12,500 bases of DNA from assembly GCA_012295275.1 (NCBI GenBank), contig CM022668.1:13240522-13253021 (forward strand). Reading direction: 5' to 3'. Both the position numbers and the translations under genes were made by a program. Source of the DNA: Chrysomallon squamiferum (Eukaryota; Mollusca; Gastropoda; Neomphalida; Peltospiridae). This document shows, in pieces, positions 1 through 7,439 of this stretch; positions within the stretch are counted from its first letter, which is position 1, and each line of letters starts with the position of its first letter. The notes below the pieces were generated by a model. That model did not search any database. It saw nothing but the letters and a program-made list of their open reading frames with translations, and was not told the DNA's origin.

Positions 1-256
1 ATTCAAAATAGCAAATCGGCTGAGCCGTTTCCCATCCCATTATCAACTTCTCCTTCTTTTCTACTAATTTGTTTCTTTTTTTCCTTTTTCCTTTAACGTT
101 GAAAGGTTCTTATCAAGAATTATGAGGGTGCGGGGAAGATGAACATTCCCTTTGCGTACATAAGTTATCACATTAAAATTTATTATACAGTGGATACCGA
201 TAAACTTTAGAACAGTTTTCAATAAATTTCGTTTATATTTATTTAAATTATGTTTC
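1..256. other. Intergenic sequence, no gene seen
   Basis: AT-rich non-coding sequence with pyrimidine-rich stretches near 50-95. I see no coding potential. A short imperfect palindrome (CGGC-TGA-GCCG) lies at 17-27 and a small G-rich patch at 125-138. Nothing assigns a function. Confidence 0.7.
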
Positions 257-272
257 TTTTTTTTTTTTTTTT
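257..272. repeat. Poly-T run (16)
   Basis: An uninterrupted run of 16 T, followed by TTAATTAAAA-like sequence. It is a mononucleotide tract; on the minus strand it could be an old retroposon A-tail, but no element body is visible beside it. Confidence 0.9.
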
Positions 273-730
273 AATTAAAAAGAAAATGTACCTCGTTTAT
301 CATAATTATCAAAACTGTCTCTGACACCCCTCACGGAAACATTTTTGGACCCGCCTTTATTCGGTTTCTTTTCGTAATATAATCTTCATTATTTTAATAT
401 TTATATGTTACTGCATAATTTATGGCATATGATTAGAGAGCTTTTTAACCTGTTTCCCACAGAATTCTTTTTCTTTTTTTTTTTTTTCTTTCTTTCTTTA
501 TTTATTGTAGAACGTTACTGCAATAATACTCTATACATTTTTGACATATTAGCATTTTGTATTATATATGCTGAATGCAGAATTAGAAAATTAAAATTAT
601 ATAATTGTCTACTGAACATATTTCATTCATTTCATTTACTTGTTCAGTTATTCTCGTATTTTTAAATTTCTTTAATATAATACGTAAATGGGGAAATATT
701 GAAAGAAAAACGGGAGAGAAAAATAGATAG
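273..730. other. AT-rich intergenic sequence with a T-rich tract
   Basis: Non-coding AT-rich sequence. A pyrimidine tract at 467-499 includes 14 consecutive T (474-487) followed by TTTC repeats. The plus-strand frame at 405-665 is poly-Phe across this tract, with hydrophobic AT-driven residues after it, and is not treated as a gene. Confidence 0.65.
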
Positions 731-732
731 AC

Positions 733-801
733 GTATATATATGTGTGTGTTTTTGTGTGTATGCATACAGACATGTAATATATATATATATATATATATA
801 T
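733..801. repeat. TA / TG compound microsatellite
   Basis: A short TA and TG mixed tract (733-762) is followed by a pure AT dinucleotide array at 778-801. Alternating purine-pyrimidine tracts of this kind are common across the window. Confidence 0.9.
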
Positions 802-894
802 TTATTAATTATTTTTATTAACTGTTTTTGTTAAAGCTTTGCAAAGAATCTACCATTATAATTAATTATATTTTCTTTTAGAACTGTTGTGTAT

Positions 895-896
<2 letters not shown>

Positions 897-939
<43 letters not shown>
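897..939. repeat. AG dinucleotide array
   Basis: A near-perfect AG array of about 43 bp. It is followed by a 16-bp direct repeat, CAGACAGAAATGAATA, at 941-956 and 982-997, with a short GA tract between the copies (41-bp period). The local duplication probably arose by slippage or unequal exchange next to the array. Confidence 0.92.
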
Positions 940-941
<2 letters not shown>

Positions 942-997
942 AGACAGAAATGAATAGAGAGAGAGAGACAGAAATAAATAACAGACAGAAATGAATA

Positions 998-1249
998 CGT
1001 GTATGTTGTTTTTCTGTTAAGAATAGAATATAATTATCATTAAAATAAAAATAAATATTAAATAAATAATTAAATAACTATAGAGTCCAAACGTCAATGT
1101 TTATTTCATTTCACACAATTGAAACTACGAATAATGAATGAATGAATCATTAACGAATTTCAAATAAAATTCATAAATAAATAAATAGGCAAACAGACAC
1201 ACAAATAAAAATAATTTACTAAATAGGCTACCTTTAAACAAAAACCTTC

Positions 1250-1250
<1 letters not shown>
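998..1250. other. AT-rich sequence with scattered TAAA/AATG repeats
   Basis: Low-complexity AT-rich DNA with short TAAA runs (1045-1080, 1180-1195) and a small AATG repeat near 1132-1147. No gene and no recognisable element. Confidence 0.65.
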
Positions 1251-1281
<31 letters not shown>

Positions 1282-1356
1282 AAAATAAATAATAATAATA
1301 ATAATAATAATAATATTCATCATCGTCATCATCATAGTAGTAGTAGTAGTAGTAGT
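1251..1356. repeat. Compound microsatellite TAAA - TAA - TCA - TAG
   Basis: Four abutting arrays: TAAA units at 1251-1281, AAT units at 1290-1314, a TCA/TCG tract at 1318-1335, and AGT units at 1336-1356. Adjacent arrays differ by one base of the unit, suggesting stepwise conversion of one repeat into the next. Confidence 0.92.
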
Positions 1357-1359
1357 TCC

Positions 1360-2159
1360 TAACAACTGTTCTAAAACAAATATAATTAATCATAATGATA
1401 TTTTCTTTACAACAGCTTAAAAAATAAAAATAATAAAAAAATAAATAACATAATTAAAATATAATTTATCAAAATAATATATTCTTTACTACAGCTGTTA
1501 AGAGAAACATAGTTAATCATAATACTGTCTTCTTTACAACAACTTTAATTGTTATAAAACTAATTAAAATATCATTAATCAAAATAATATATTGCTTTCA
1601 ATAGTTGTTAAAGAAATATAATTAATCATAATACTATCTTCTTTACAACAACTTAATTATTATAAAAAAGCAAATAATTAATCAAAATAATATATTCCTA
1701 CAACAGCTATTGAAATAAATATAATTAATCATTATACTATCTTCTTTACAACTTTAATTAATAATAAAAAAATAAAAAATTTAAAAAAAGATACAGTTAA
1801 AACATAATTAAAATTTTATCAAAGTAATATATTCTTTACAACGACTATTAAAACAAATACAATTAATCATAAAGGTATGTTTTTAATATTTCTATAGTAA
1901 TATATTTACAATATTCTTATAATAATAATCGTAATAGCATATCCATAACAATCGCTCTAACAAAGAAATATAATTAATCATAATAGCATGTTTTTACTAT
2001 TTTTATCATACTAATTAATATATTTATAATATTAATCACAATAGCATATTCTCTACAACAGCTATTAAAAGAAATAAATTAATCACGATAATATATTCTT
2101 TACAACAGATATCCAAAAAAATATATATAATTAATCATAATAGTATATTCTTTACAACA

Positions 2160-2190
<31 letters not shown>

Positions 2191-2240
2191 AGAACATAAT
2201 TAATCATAATATATATTCTTTACATCAGCTGTAACAAAGA
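1360..2240. repeat. Diverged satellite-like array with alternating A/B monomers
   Basis: About 15 diverged monomers are anchored by AATTAATCA-like starts at about 1384, 1463, 1512, 1573, 1620, 1676, 1723, 1812, 1861, 1926, 1972, 2030, 2077, 2129 and 2198. Most spacings are 46-65 bp. Two types mostly alternate. Type A continues TCATAATACTATCTTC and type B continues TCAAAATAATATATTC; both are usually followed by CTTTACAACAGCT-like sequence. Type A to type A spacing is mostly 103-111 bp, longer where a unit carries an insertion such as the 25-A run at 2167-2191. I know no family name for this array. The order of variants implies amplification of a dimer followed by long decay. Confidence 0.85.
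2167..2191. repeat. Poly-A run (25) inside the A/B array
   Basis: 25 consecutive A lie between two type-A monomers. They lengthen that monomer spacing from about 50 to 69 bp. This could be slippage growth of an A-rich linker or the remnant of a small insertion. Confidence 0.9.
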
Positions 2241-2272
2241 AATAATATTCCTCCTTTAAAAAGACGCGCACC

Positions 2273-2305
2273 GCAGTGAAAAGAGCATCACTGCCTATAG
2301 AGGCA
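2273..2305. other. Two overlapping, mutually exclusive hairpins
   Basis: GCAGTGA (2273-2279) pairs perfectly with TCACTGC (2288-2294) across an 8-base loop. TGCCT (2292-2296) can instead pair with AGGCA (2301-2305) across 4 bases. The two share TGC at 2292-2294, so only one can form in RNA or extruded DNA. No known RNA family is recognised. Confidence 0.6.
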
Positions 2306-2661
2306 AATTATCCGTGTACCGCGATAACCCTGACTGTTGTCTAGGAAGCCGAGCACTGGGTCTCGTCTGCGTTTTGACATGTTGACAAGCGCTTTCAGTT
2401 GAAAAAAAAAAGAAGGAAAAAAAAAAAAAGAGAAAAAAAACGAGCTGCCACATTAAACTCCACAACTAGATTACTGTCGAGTTTGAAAAAATTTCTTTCA
2501 TAAACCTATCTGACTAGTTTAGCACTGTTTTTCATTCATGTTCACCGTTGTATCAAATAATGCAATAATTAAATGCCGGCGGGTGTGAATGAACTTTAAT
2601 AGACATGTTACCGCAATTCCGTGTCCGCGTGTTCCTAAACTTACTGATGCGGTAAGACGGT

Positions 2662-2674
2662 GGCGGGATAAACA
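2662..2674 (+). promoter_or_regulatory. E2F-like site overlapping a Fox-like site
   Basis: GGCGGGA matches the E2F core (complement of TCCCGCC). Its last A begins ATAAACA, a forkhead-type core. Both are short motifs, so chance matches are possible. Confidence 0.3.
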
Positions 2675-2788
2675 CACTGGCGGAAGATTAAGGTTGTAGT
2701 AAAAGCGCGCGCGAAGACGTGTTAATGAAAGCGGATCAGAGAGCTGGGCTTTGCGCTACATCATAAAAGACTGAAAGGCTTATTTTGT

Positions 2789-2852
2789 AAAAAAAAAAAT
2801 ATATATATATATAAACTAATAATAATAAATAAATAAATAATAATAATAAAAG
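2789..2852. repeat. Poly-A, AT and TAA/TAAA compound repeat
   Basis: 11 A (2789-2799), then AT units to about 2813, then TAA and TAAA units through about 2850. The GTTAATTATCGG motif lies just after it, at 2875-2886. Confidence 0.88.
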
Positions 2853-2874
2853 ATTAATTTAGCTGATATAAAAA

Positions 2875-2886
2875 GTTAATTATCGG
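2875..2886. promoter_or_regulatory. GTTAATTATCGG motif, copy 1
   Basis: Exact 12-base match to two further copies at 5745-5756 and 5771-5782. On the minus strand it reads CCGATAATTAAC, which overlaps a GATA core (CGATAA) with a TAATTA homeodomain core. Recurrence at 2.9 kb is unexpected by chance; function is inferred. Confidence 0.45.
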
Positions 2887-2984
2887 TATTGAACGGAGCG
2901 ATGAAGGAAAATAATAATAAATACAAAATAAAAAGGTAGAATGAGATTGAAAAGCGAGTGAATGAGCACGACTAAATTAGATAG

Positions 2985-3018
2985 ATAAACAGGGAGGGAG
3001 AGAGGGAGGGGAGGGAGG

Positions 3019-3066
<48 letters not shown>

Positions 3067-3470
3067 TAGATTGAAAGAGAGAGAGATAGAGAAAGAGCGA
3101 AAGAGAGATTGAGAGAGAGAAAGAGATAGAGAGACTGACAGAAAGAGTGAAACAGTGTAAGAGGTAGACTGAGAGAGAAGGAGATAGTGAAAGAGGTAGA
3201 TTGAGAGAGAAAAAGAGATAGAAACAGATAAAGATAGATCGAGAGAGAGAGAGAAAGAGATAAAATGAGAGAGAGACAGAGATAGATACACAATGAACGG
3301 ACGAGTAGACAAATAGACTGACAAACGGAATATTAGAGATCAGATATAACAGATATGTAGACAGGAAGATAGACAGACAGACAGAGAAATAAATGAATAC
3401 ATGGATAGATATGTAAGTAGGAAGAGCATAACAGATAGATGGTGTTTTTAAACACAGACGTTGAAACATT
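2985..3470. repeat. Polypurine AG-rich imperfect repeat tract
   Basis: About 480 bp, strongly purine-biased on the plus strand. It has a GGGA-rich head (2991-3024), a clean GA array (3024-3061), then decaying GA, GATA and GACA units to about 3470. Three long minus-strand frames here read as poly-Ser/Leu in all frames. They arise from CT repeats and are not proteins. A mirror-rich polypurine tract can form triplex DNA. Confidence 0.9.
2992..3023 (+). other. G-quadruplex-forming motif
   Basis: Seven runs of at least three G lie within 32 bases (2992-2994, 2996-2998, 3004-3006, 3008-3011, 3013-3015, 3017-3019, 3021-3023), mostly with single-A loops. This exceeds the usual four-run G4 rule and allows alternative folds. 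Confidence 0.75.
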
Positions 3471-3880
3471 AGCTAAAAATGGTATCAATGCCGAAAAAAA
3501 AACAAATACAAATAAAAAATATGGTCAACTACTTTACTTTTCTTCCACCCATTAATCCAAGAAAATGATTCGGAATTTCCCGGAAACCAACGAATTTAAC
3601 CGACTCTCACAATATTAAAAACATAGAGGTTTTTACGACACACATTTCTGAGCTTAAATTCGTAATCGCTGAATGAGCTAAAAGTACAAACACGGACAGA
3701 AATATCATTGTCTTTTTAGCTTTGATAAAGATGTGTATCTACTACATCAGTCTAACAGGTGGGCGCAGAAGACAGGCAAAGCTGTTTATCTGTTGATTAT
3801 GTTATTTATATCGACTATCGTGTTGTTGAGTTTTTATATCTACACAGATGTGACTGTTAAAAAGACTGTGCCGTATTGTT
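3471..3880. other. Complex non-repetitive sequence; weak exon-like stretch
   Basis: Mixed-composition DNA lacking simple repeats. From 3720 to about 3880 one plus-strand frame stays open and reads a hydrophobic segment (about VYLLIMLFISTIVLLSFYIY). It is preceded by TCTTTTTAG at 3711-3719, which resembles a splice acceptor. The frame has no in-frame ATG before the hydrophobic stretch and runs on into a T-run and TCA repeat. I do not call it a gene. Confidence 0.4.
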
Positions 3881-4009
3881 TTTTTTTTTGGGGTTTTTTT
3901 GGAGGGGAGTTAATATTTATCTATTTATCTATTTATTTATTGTTGTTGTTGTTGTTATTGCTTTTTTTTTATTATCGTCGTCATCATTCCCATTATTATT
4001 ATTGTTATT

Positions 4010-4045
<36 letters not shown>

Positions 4046-4097
4046 TTTATTATTATTATTGTTATTACTAATATTATTTATTTATTTATTTATTTAA
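3881..4097. repeat. T-run, TTTA/TTG, TCA, TTA and TTTA compound repeats
   Basis: T-rich and TTTTTTGG sequence near 3881-3900, then TTTATC/TTTA and TTG units (3914-3960), T/TTA units (3961-4010), TCA units (4011-4044), TTA units (4047-4062) and TTTA units (4074-4097). The poly-His and poly-Ser frames here are translated repeats. Confidence 0.9.
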
Positions 4098-4142
4098 TAT
4101 TTCTCTCGCTATTTACTGTTTTGTAACGTTTAAATATTTAAC

Positions 4143-4187
4143 TGTGTGCGTGTGTATATATGTGTGTGTATATATATGTATATATAA
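4143..4187. repeat. TG / TA mixed dinucleotide tract
   Basis: Imperfect alternation of TG and TA units. No other content. Confidence 0.85.
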
Positions 4188-4661
4188 TGTTTTTAAAACT
4201 AGGTATTTTATCAAGGTTTATAAATGCTTAACATTCTACTGATCTGGTGCCTTTAAATTTCGAAAATGTTTTGTTTAAAATATTCATGAATGACCGCTTT
4301 TAAAAATAAAAGATATCAGTAATGAATTTTGTCTTGGAGATTTTAGAATTTGTAATTTTAAATTCGCTAATAAAAGACTAGTTTTGGAATATTTAAAATA
4401 TTACTGCCTTTAAGTAAGAAAAAATACAAATCACATAACAACCTTATTTCGTCATCAGTGATTTATTTACGTCATAACGTAGATAATTAATTATCTTATA
4501 TTTGAAAATAATTTTCATCTAAGATTTTTAAAACATAAATGTTGTGTTAAACCGGCATCAGTAAAATGTAAAAATCAATCAGTTGAGAAAATTATTGATC
4601 TGTCACCATTAAAATAGAAGAAATCAGTTAGCAAGACGTCATCGTTGTTTGTATCTTCATT

Positions 4662-4671
4662 ATGACGTCAT
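4662..4671. promoter_or_regulatory. CRE palindrome ATGACGTCAT
   Basis: A perfect 10-bp palindrome containing the full CREB/ATF site TGACGTCA (4663-4670). A near-copy GACGTCAT sits at 4635-4642, and half-sites lie at 4450 and 4469. The cluster comes partly from the local tandem repeat. Confidence 0.5.
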
Positions 4672-4748
4672 GTAACTAAGTGAAATTGTGATCTATCTTA
4701 AAATAAGTTTATTAAAGACATTAAAAATATATATATATTGCAATGTTG

Positions 4749-4770
4749 TTTTTTTTTTTTTTTTTTTTTT
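4749..4770. repeat. Poly-T run (22)
   Basis: 22 consecutive T, just downstream of a TA tract (4728-4738). Confidence 0.92.
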
Positions 4771-4880
4771 ACAATAATCGATCCAGTACCTTTAAAATGT
4801 AATCAATGAACAAAAACTGTTTCTCATCAATGAATCGTCTGTATCATAATAAAGATAAGTTTTCCGTTTGAATATTTTGT

Positions 4881-5048
4881 TTATCTTCCATGTATTAAGG
4901 TGTCAAGTGGCTATTTTATCAGTTATTCAACTTTTATTGTTTGTAATGATACTTTATTGTTACGATTATTGACATTTTATTTTCTGTAGCATCTTTTTAC
5001 TGCTTTTTATCATTTTGATTCGTGTTTACCTTTGTTAAGCGTTTTATA
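4881..5048. other. AT-rich intergenic sequence
   Basis: T-rich non-coding sequence between the diverged tandem repeat and the next trinucleotide block. Nothing recognisable. Confidence 0.6.
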
Positions 5049-5372
5049 TATTCACACACACTCGCACATAACTACTACTACTATTACAACAACTACTACT
5101 ACTACTAGTACTACTACTACTACTATTATTAATGTTATTGTTACTATTATTATTGTTATTGTTGTTGTCGTTGTCGTTATTATTATTATTATCAGTATCG
5201 CTATTACTATTATTATTGTTGTTGTTGTTGTTTTGTTTTTGTTGTTGTTATTATTAGTATTATTATTATTAATAGCAGTAGAAGTAGCAGTGCTACTAGT
5301 AATAATAGTAATAGTAGGATATATAATAGAACTGTTTATAGCGTAAAATAATAGTAGTAGCAGTAGTAGCAA
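5049..5372. repeat. Long compound trinucleotide block (ACT, ATT, GTT, AGT)
   Basis: About 320 bp of trinucleotide units: mainly ACT at 5070-5135, then ATT/GTT mixtures to about 5275, then AGT/AAT units to 5372. The ACT start and AGT end are reverse complements, so the block is a loose inverted repeat able to fold back. The overlapping poly-Thr, poly-Val/Ile and poly-Asn frames are repeat translation. Confidence 0.92.
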
Positions 5373-5459
5373 TGACGTCTCACTATAATTTAATTTCTTC
5401 TTCCATCTAACTGTATCACTTTTTTTTAATAATAATCTTTTCCTTTTTTTTACTTGTTG

Positions 5460-5568
<109 letters not shown>

Positions 5569-5734
5569 CTTCTTTTTTGTCCAAATCGGTCAGAATTATA
5601 ATCTACTTTGCTAGTAAACCGGACCATAACGACAGACACAGAGAAGTATTTCGTTTGATTTTAATCTTTCTCGGGTCTGGCGCGCTACTGCGGCTATTTA
5701 TCTACATAGAGATACAACACAGCCTTTTATTTAC

Positions 5735-5744
5735 TGAGTCAGCA
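5735..5744 (+). promoter_or_regulatory. NF-E2 / Maf (antioxidant-type) site
   Basis: TGAGTCAGCA exactly fits the TGA(G/C)TCAGCA consensus bound by CNC-bZIP/small-Maf dimers and contains the AP-1 heptamer TGAGTCA. It abuts the first GTTAATTATCGG copy. Confidence 0.45.
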
Positions 5745-5757
5745 GTTAATTATCGGA
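5745..5757 (+). promoter_or_regulatory. GTTAATTATCGG motif, copy 2, running into GGATTA
   Basis: The motif is followed directly by ATTA, giving a K50-homeodomain (Otx/bicoid-type) core GGATTA at 5755-5760. Copy 3 starts 26 bp later; the two 17-base contexts differ at two positions. Confidence 0.5.
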
Positions 5758-5770
5758 TTAAATTTCACAG

Positions 5771-5783
5771 GTTAATTATCGGA
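5771..5783 (+). promoter_or_regulatory. GTTAATTATCGG motif, copy 3
   Basis: Exact repeat of the 12-mer, 26 bp after copy 2. GTTAATTA is also close to an HNF1 half-site, so the binding protein is not decided by sequence alone. Confidence 0.5.
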
Positions 5784-5791
5784 GTATACAC

Positions 5792-5823
5792 ATGGGATTA
5801 ACGCCAACATCGCGATGGGATTA
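5792..5823 (+). promoter_or_regulatory. Paired ATGGGATTA sites (Otx-type)
   Basis: The 9-mer ATGGGATTA occurs at 5792-5800 and 5815-5823. Each contains GGATTA, the K50 paired-class homeodomain core. With 5755-5760 this makes three in 69 bp, all in the same orientation. Confidence 0.4.
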
Positions 5824-5923
5824 GTCGCAGATTACGGTCTCGAGCTGTTTCTGAAATCTTTATCTCTCCGCGCCCGTACGATGACAGCTCATTGACTTAC
5901 GGGACGTTCCGAAGTTTGGCGTG

Positions 5924-5937
5924 CTGCCATCTGCCGG
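5924..5937 (-). promoter_or_regulatory. CTCF-like site
   Basis: CTGCCATCTGCCGG matches 13 of 14 positions of the reverse-complement CTCF core SYGCCMYCTRSTGG; one T is C. On the minus strand it reads CCGGCAGATGGCAG. CTCF and its core motif are conserved across bilaterians. A chance hit is possible. Confidence 0.4.
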
Positions 5938-6119
5938 TGTGAAACGTTCGGTAACTCTCCCGCGGTGATTCGTGCGTGAATGTCTGAATTTAACACGTAC
6001 TTATGACGTAGATTTATGTTTTGTTTTGGTTCATTTAAGATGTTCGCACACGTATTAATGTAGATTAATGATAATGTTATTAAAAACAAAAAAAATTAAA
6101 AATCTTTGACACGTTATTA

Positions 6120-6350
<231 letters not shown>

Positions 6351-6368
6351 TTTTTTTTTTTTTTTTTT
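6351..6368. repeat. Poly-T run (18)
   Basis: 18 consecutive T. Confidence 0.92.
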
Positions 6369-6638
6369 CTGGTTTACTGCTTCCAGAATCTATAACTGTC
6401 ATTTGACCTAGTTTGACTGTTGTTAGCTTTGATTTCACGGAATAAAACAGATACTATAATTATTCTCTCGGGGCATTCTTGGCCAGGAAAACAAAGCAGG
6501 CAGATCGCGGAAATTGTAACGATTTTAGGTCACACGCGGAAACAGGTCTGTTTAATATATGCCACTGAAGATTATTTCTTTGTTTTAAAAACATAATCAC
6601 ATAAATTAAGTCTCTGAAATTACGTGTTCATGACGTTT

Positions 6639-6646
6639 CTTCCGGT
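6639..6646 (-). promoter_or_regulatory. ETS-type site
   Basis: CTTCCGGT is the complement of ACCGGAAG, the high-affinity ETS core. Confidence 0.35.
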
Positions 6647-6744
6647 TTCATCTTTTTAAAAAAAATATATATTAAAAAAAAAGAAGATAAAAGATGACGA
6701 AGAAAAGACTATTAAATTATGGCGAAGAGTAACTTGATTATTAG

Positions 6745-6755
6745 TGCGCATGCTC
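6745..6755. promoter_or_regulatory. NRF1-like site
   Basis: TGCGCATGCTC matches 10 of 11 bases of TGCGCATGCGC, the palindromic NRF1/Ewg element typical of TATA-less promoters. The ETS core lies about 100 bp upstream. Confidence 0.35.
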
Positions 6756-6893
6756 GGTCATGATATGTCCTTCTCATGATTACTTTGTTATTTACAGGTT
6801 AGTTATTATCAATTATGTCATGTGTTTTCCTGTTCACGGGAAGGTATACACTAAAAGAATTAATATTTATTTTTGATTACTGGAGGCCTAACG

Positions 6894-6948
6894 TATTATT
6901 ATTATTATTATTGTTTGTTATTATTATTATTGTTATTGTTATTATTAT
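6894..6948. repeat. ATT / TGTT trinucleotide repeat
   Basis: ATT units with GTT substitutions. Confidence 0.9.
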
Positions 6949-7086
6949 GATATAGGAAGGATATTATTATCAGTTAGCTAAAACAATTTTCTAAAAGCGC
7001 CTTCCTCTGGATAGAAATGTATGTAATTATAAAACTATAGGAATAGTTTTGAAAAAGATCTATTTATATTATAATTTATATATAAT
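6949..7086. other. AT-rich intergenic sequence
   Basis: Short unremarkable stretch between two trinucleotide arrays. Confidence 0.6.
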
Positions 7087-7167
7087 TTATTATTATTGTT
7101 GATGTTGCCTTTATTATCATCATCATCATCATCATTATCATTATCATTATCATCATCATCATCATCA

Positions 7168-7212
<45 letters not shown>
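7087..7212. repeat. ATC then ATT trinucleotide arrays
   Basis: TTA units (7087-7098), ATC units with ATT changes (7116-7170), then a clean ATT array (7170-7212). The boundary looks like a unit switch within one array. Confidence 0.93.
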
Positions 7213-7213
<1 letters not shown>

Positions 7214-7436
7214 TTAGAAACAGACATAAAGACAGATATGATGAAATTGCTTAAGATTTCAAAAGTAGAATCGCAGATAAATAAACAACATTACACAGCA
7301 TAAAAATCAATACGAATATAAGTAAAATCGAATTTGTTTTGTATTATATCTGTAATTCTGTAAATTATATTATGTAACATAGTTTTATTTTTTTAAAATA
7401 GCATAAAATACATCTAAAAATTTCAACAATAAACAT
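7213..7436. other. AT-rich intergenic sequence
   Basis: A/T-rich, no gene, no long repeat; many short AATA and ATAA words, so poly(A)-signal matches here carry no weight. Confidence 0.6.
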
Positions 7437-7439
7437 TAT

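Larger units (their letters stand above)
2250..2788. other. Complex island, candidate regulatory element
   Basis: A CpG-containing, non-repetitive stretch between two repeat blocks, broken by an A/G-rich tract at 2401-2441. It contains a perfect 7-bp inverted repeat (2273-2294), a TAATTA homeodomain core near 2566-2572, an E2F-type GGCGGGA (2662-2668) running into a Fox-type ATAAACA (2668-2674), and a GCGCGCGCG run near 2705-2713. No frame has coding character. I infer a conserved non-coding or promoter element; the sequence alone does not prove this. Confidence 0.45.
4241..4880. repeat. Diverged ~160-195 bp tandem repeat with CGTCA motifs
   Basis: A recurring start resembling GATCTGTNACCTTTAAAAT occurs at about 4241, 4402 (ACTGCCTTTAAG), 4588 (GATCTGTCACCATTAAAAT) and 4779 (GATCCAGTACCTTTAAAAT). 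Spacing is about 160-195 bp. The second and third units also share, in order, CGTCATC (4450, 4637), ACGTCAT (4469, 4665) and ATCTTA (4493, 4695). Copies are strongly diverged and a TA tract plus a T-run interrupt the third. The family is not recognised. Confidence 0.5.
6369..6893. other. Complex island with ETS and NRF1-like motifs
   Basis: Mixed-composition sequence with CpGs (near 6505-6540 and 6615-6650), an A-rich break at 6656-6683, and a second part to about 6890. Contains an ETS core (6639-6646) and an NRF1-like element (6745-6755). No coding frame. It could be a promoter or enhancer; there is no independent evidence of a transcription start. Confidence 0.4.

Noticed and set aside
1360-2240. 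Possible CRISPR-like array
   Set aside because: The units are diverged, have no fixed repeat with unique spacers, and the sequence is eukaryotic in character.
1045-2240. Many AATAAA poly(A) signals
   Set aside because: The word is expected very often in AAAT-rich repeats and no gene precedes it.
2880-3469. Three long minus-strand open frames rich in Ser, Leu, Tyr and Ile
   Set aside because: All three frames are open because CT-type repeats lack stops in every frame. The residues only reflect the repeat.
3733-4097. Plus-strand frames with poly-His or poly-Ser
   Set aside because: The poly-His and poly-Ser parts are translation of TCA, TTA and TTTA arrays. The non-repeat N-terminal part is kept only as a low-interest note.
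5032-5372. Poly-Thr/Val/Ile and poly-Asn/Thr frames on both strands
   Set aside because: Pure trinucleotide-repeat translation, open on both strands at once.
6398-6421. Nuclear-receptor direct repeat (TGACCT then TTTGACTG)
   Set aside because: The second half-site matches too few positions to separate it from chance.
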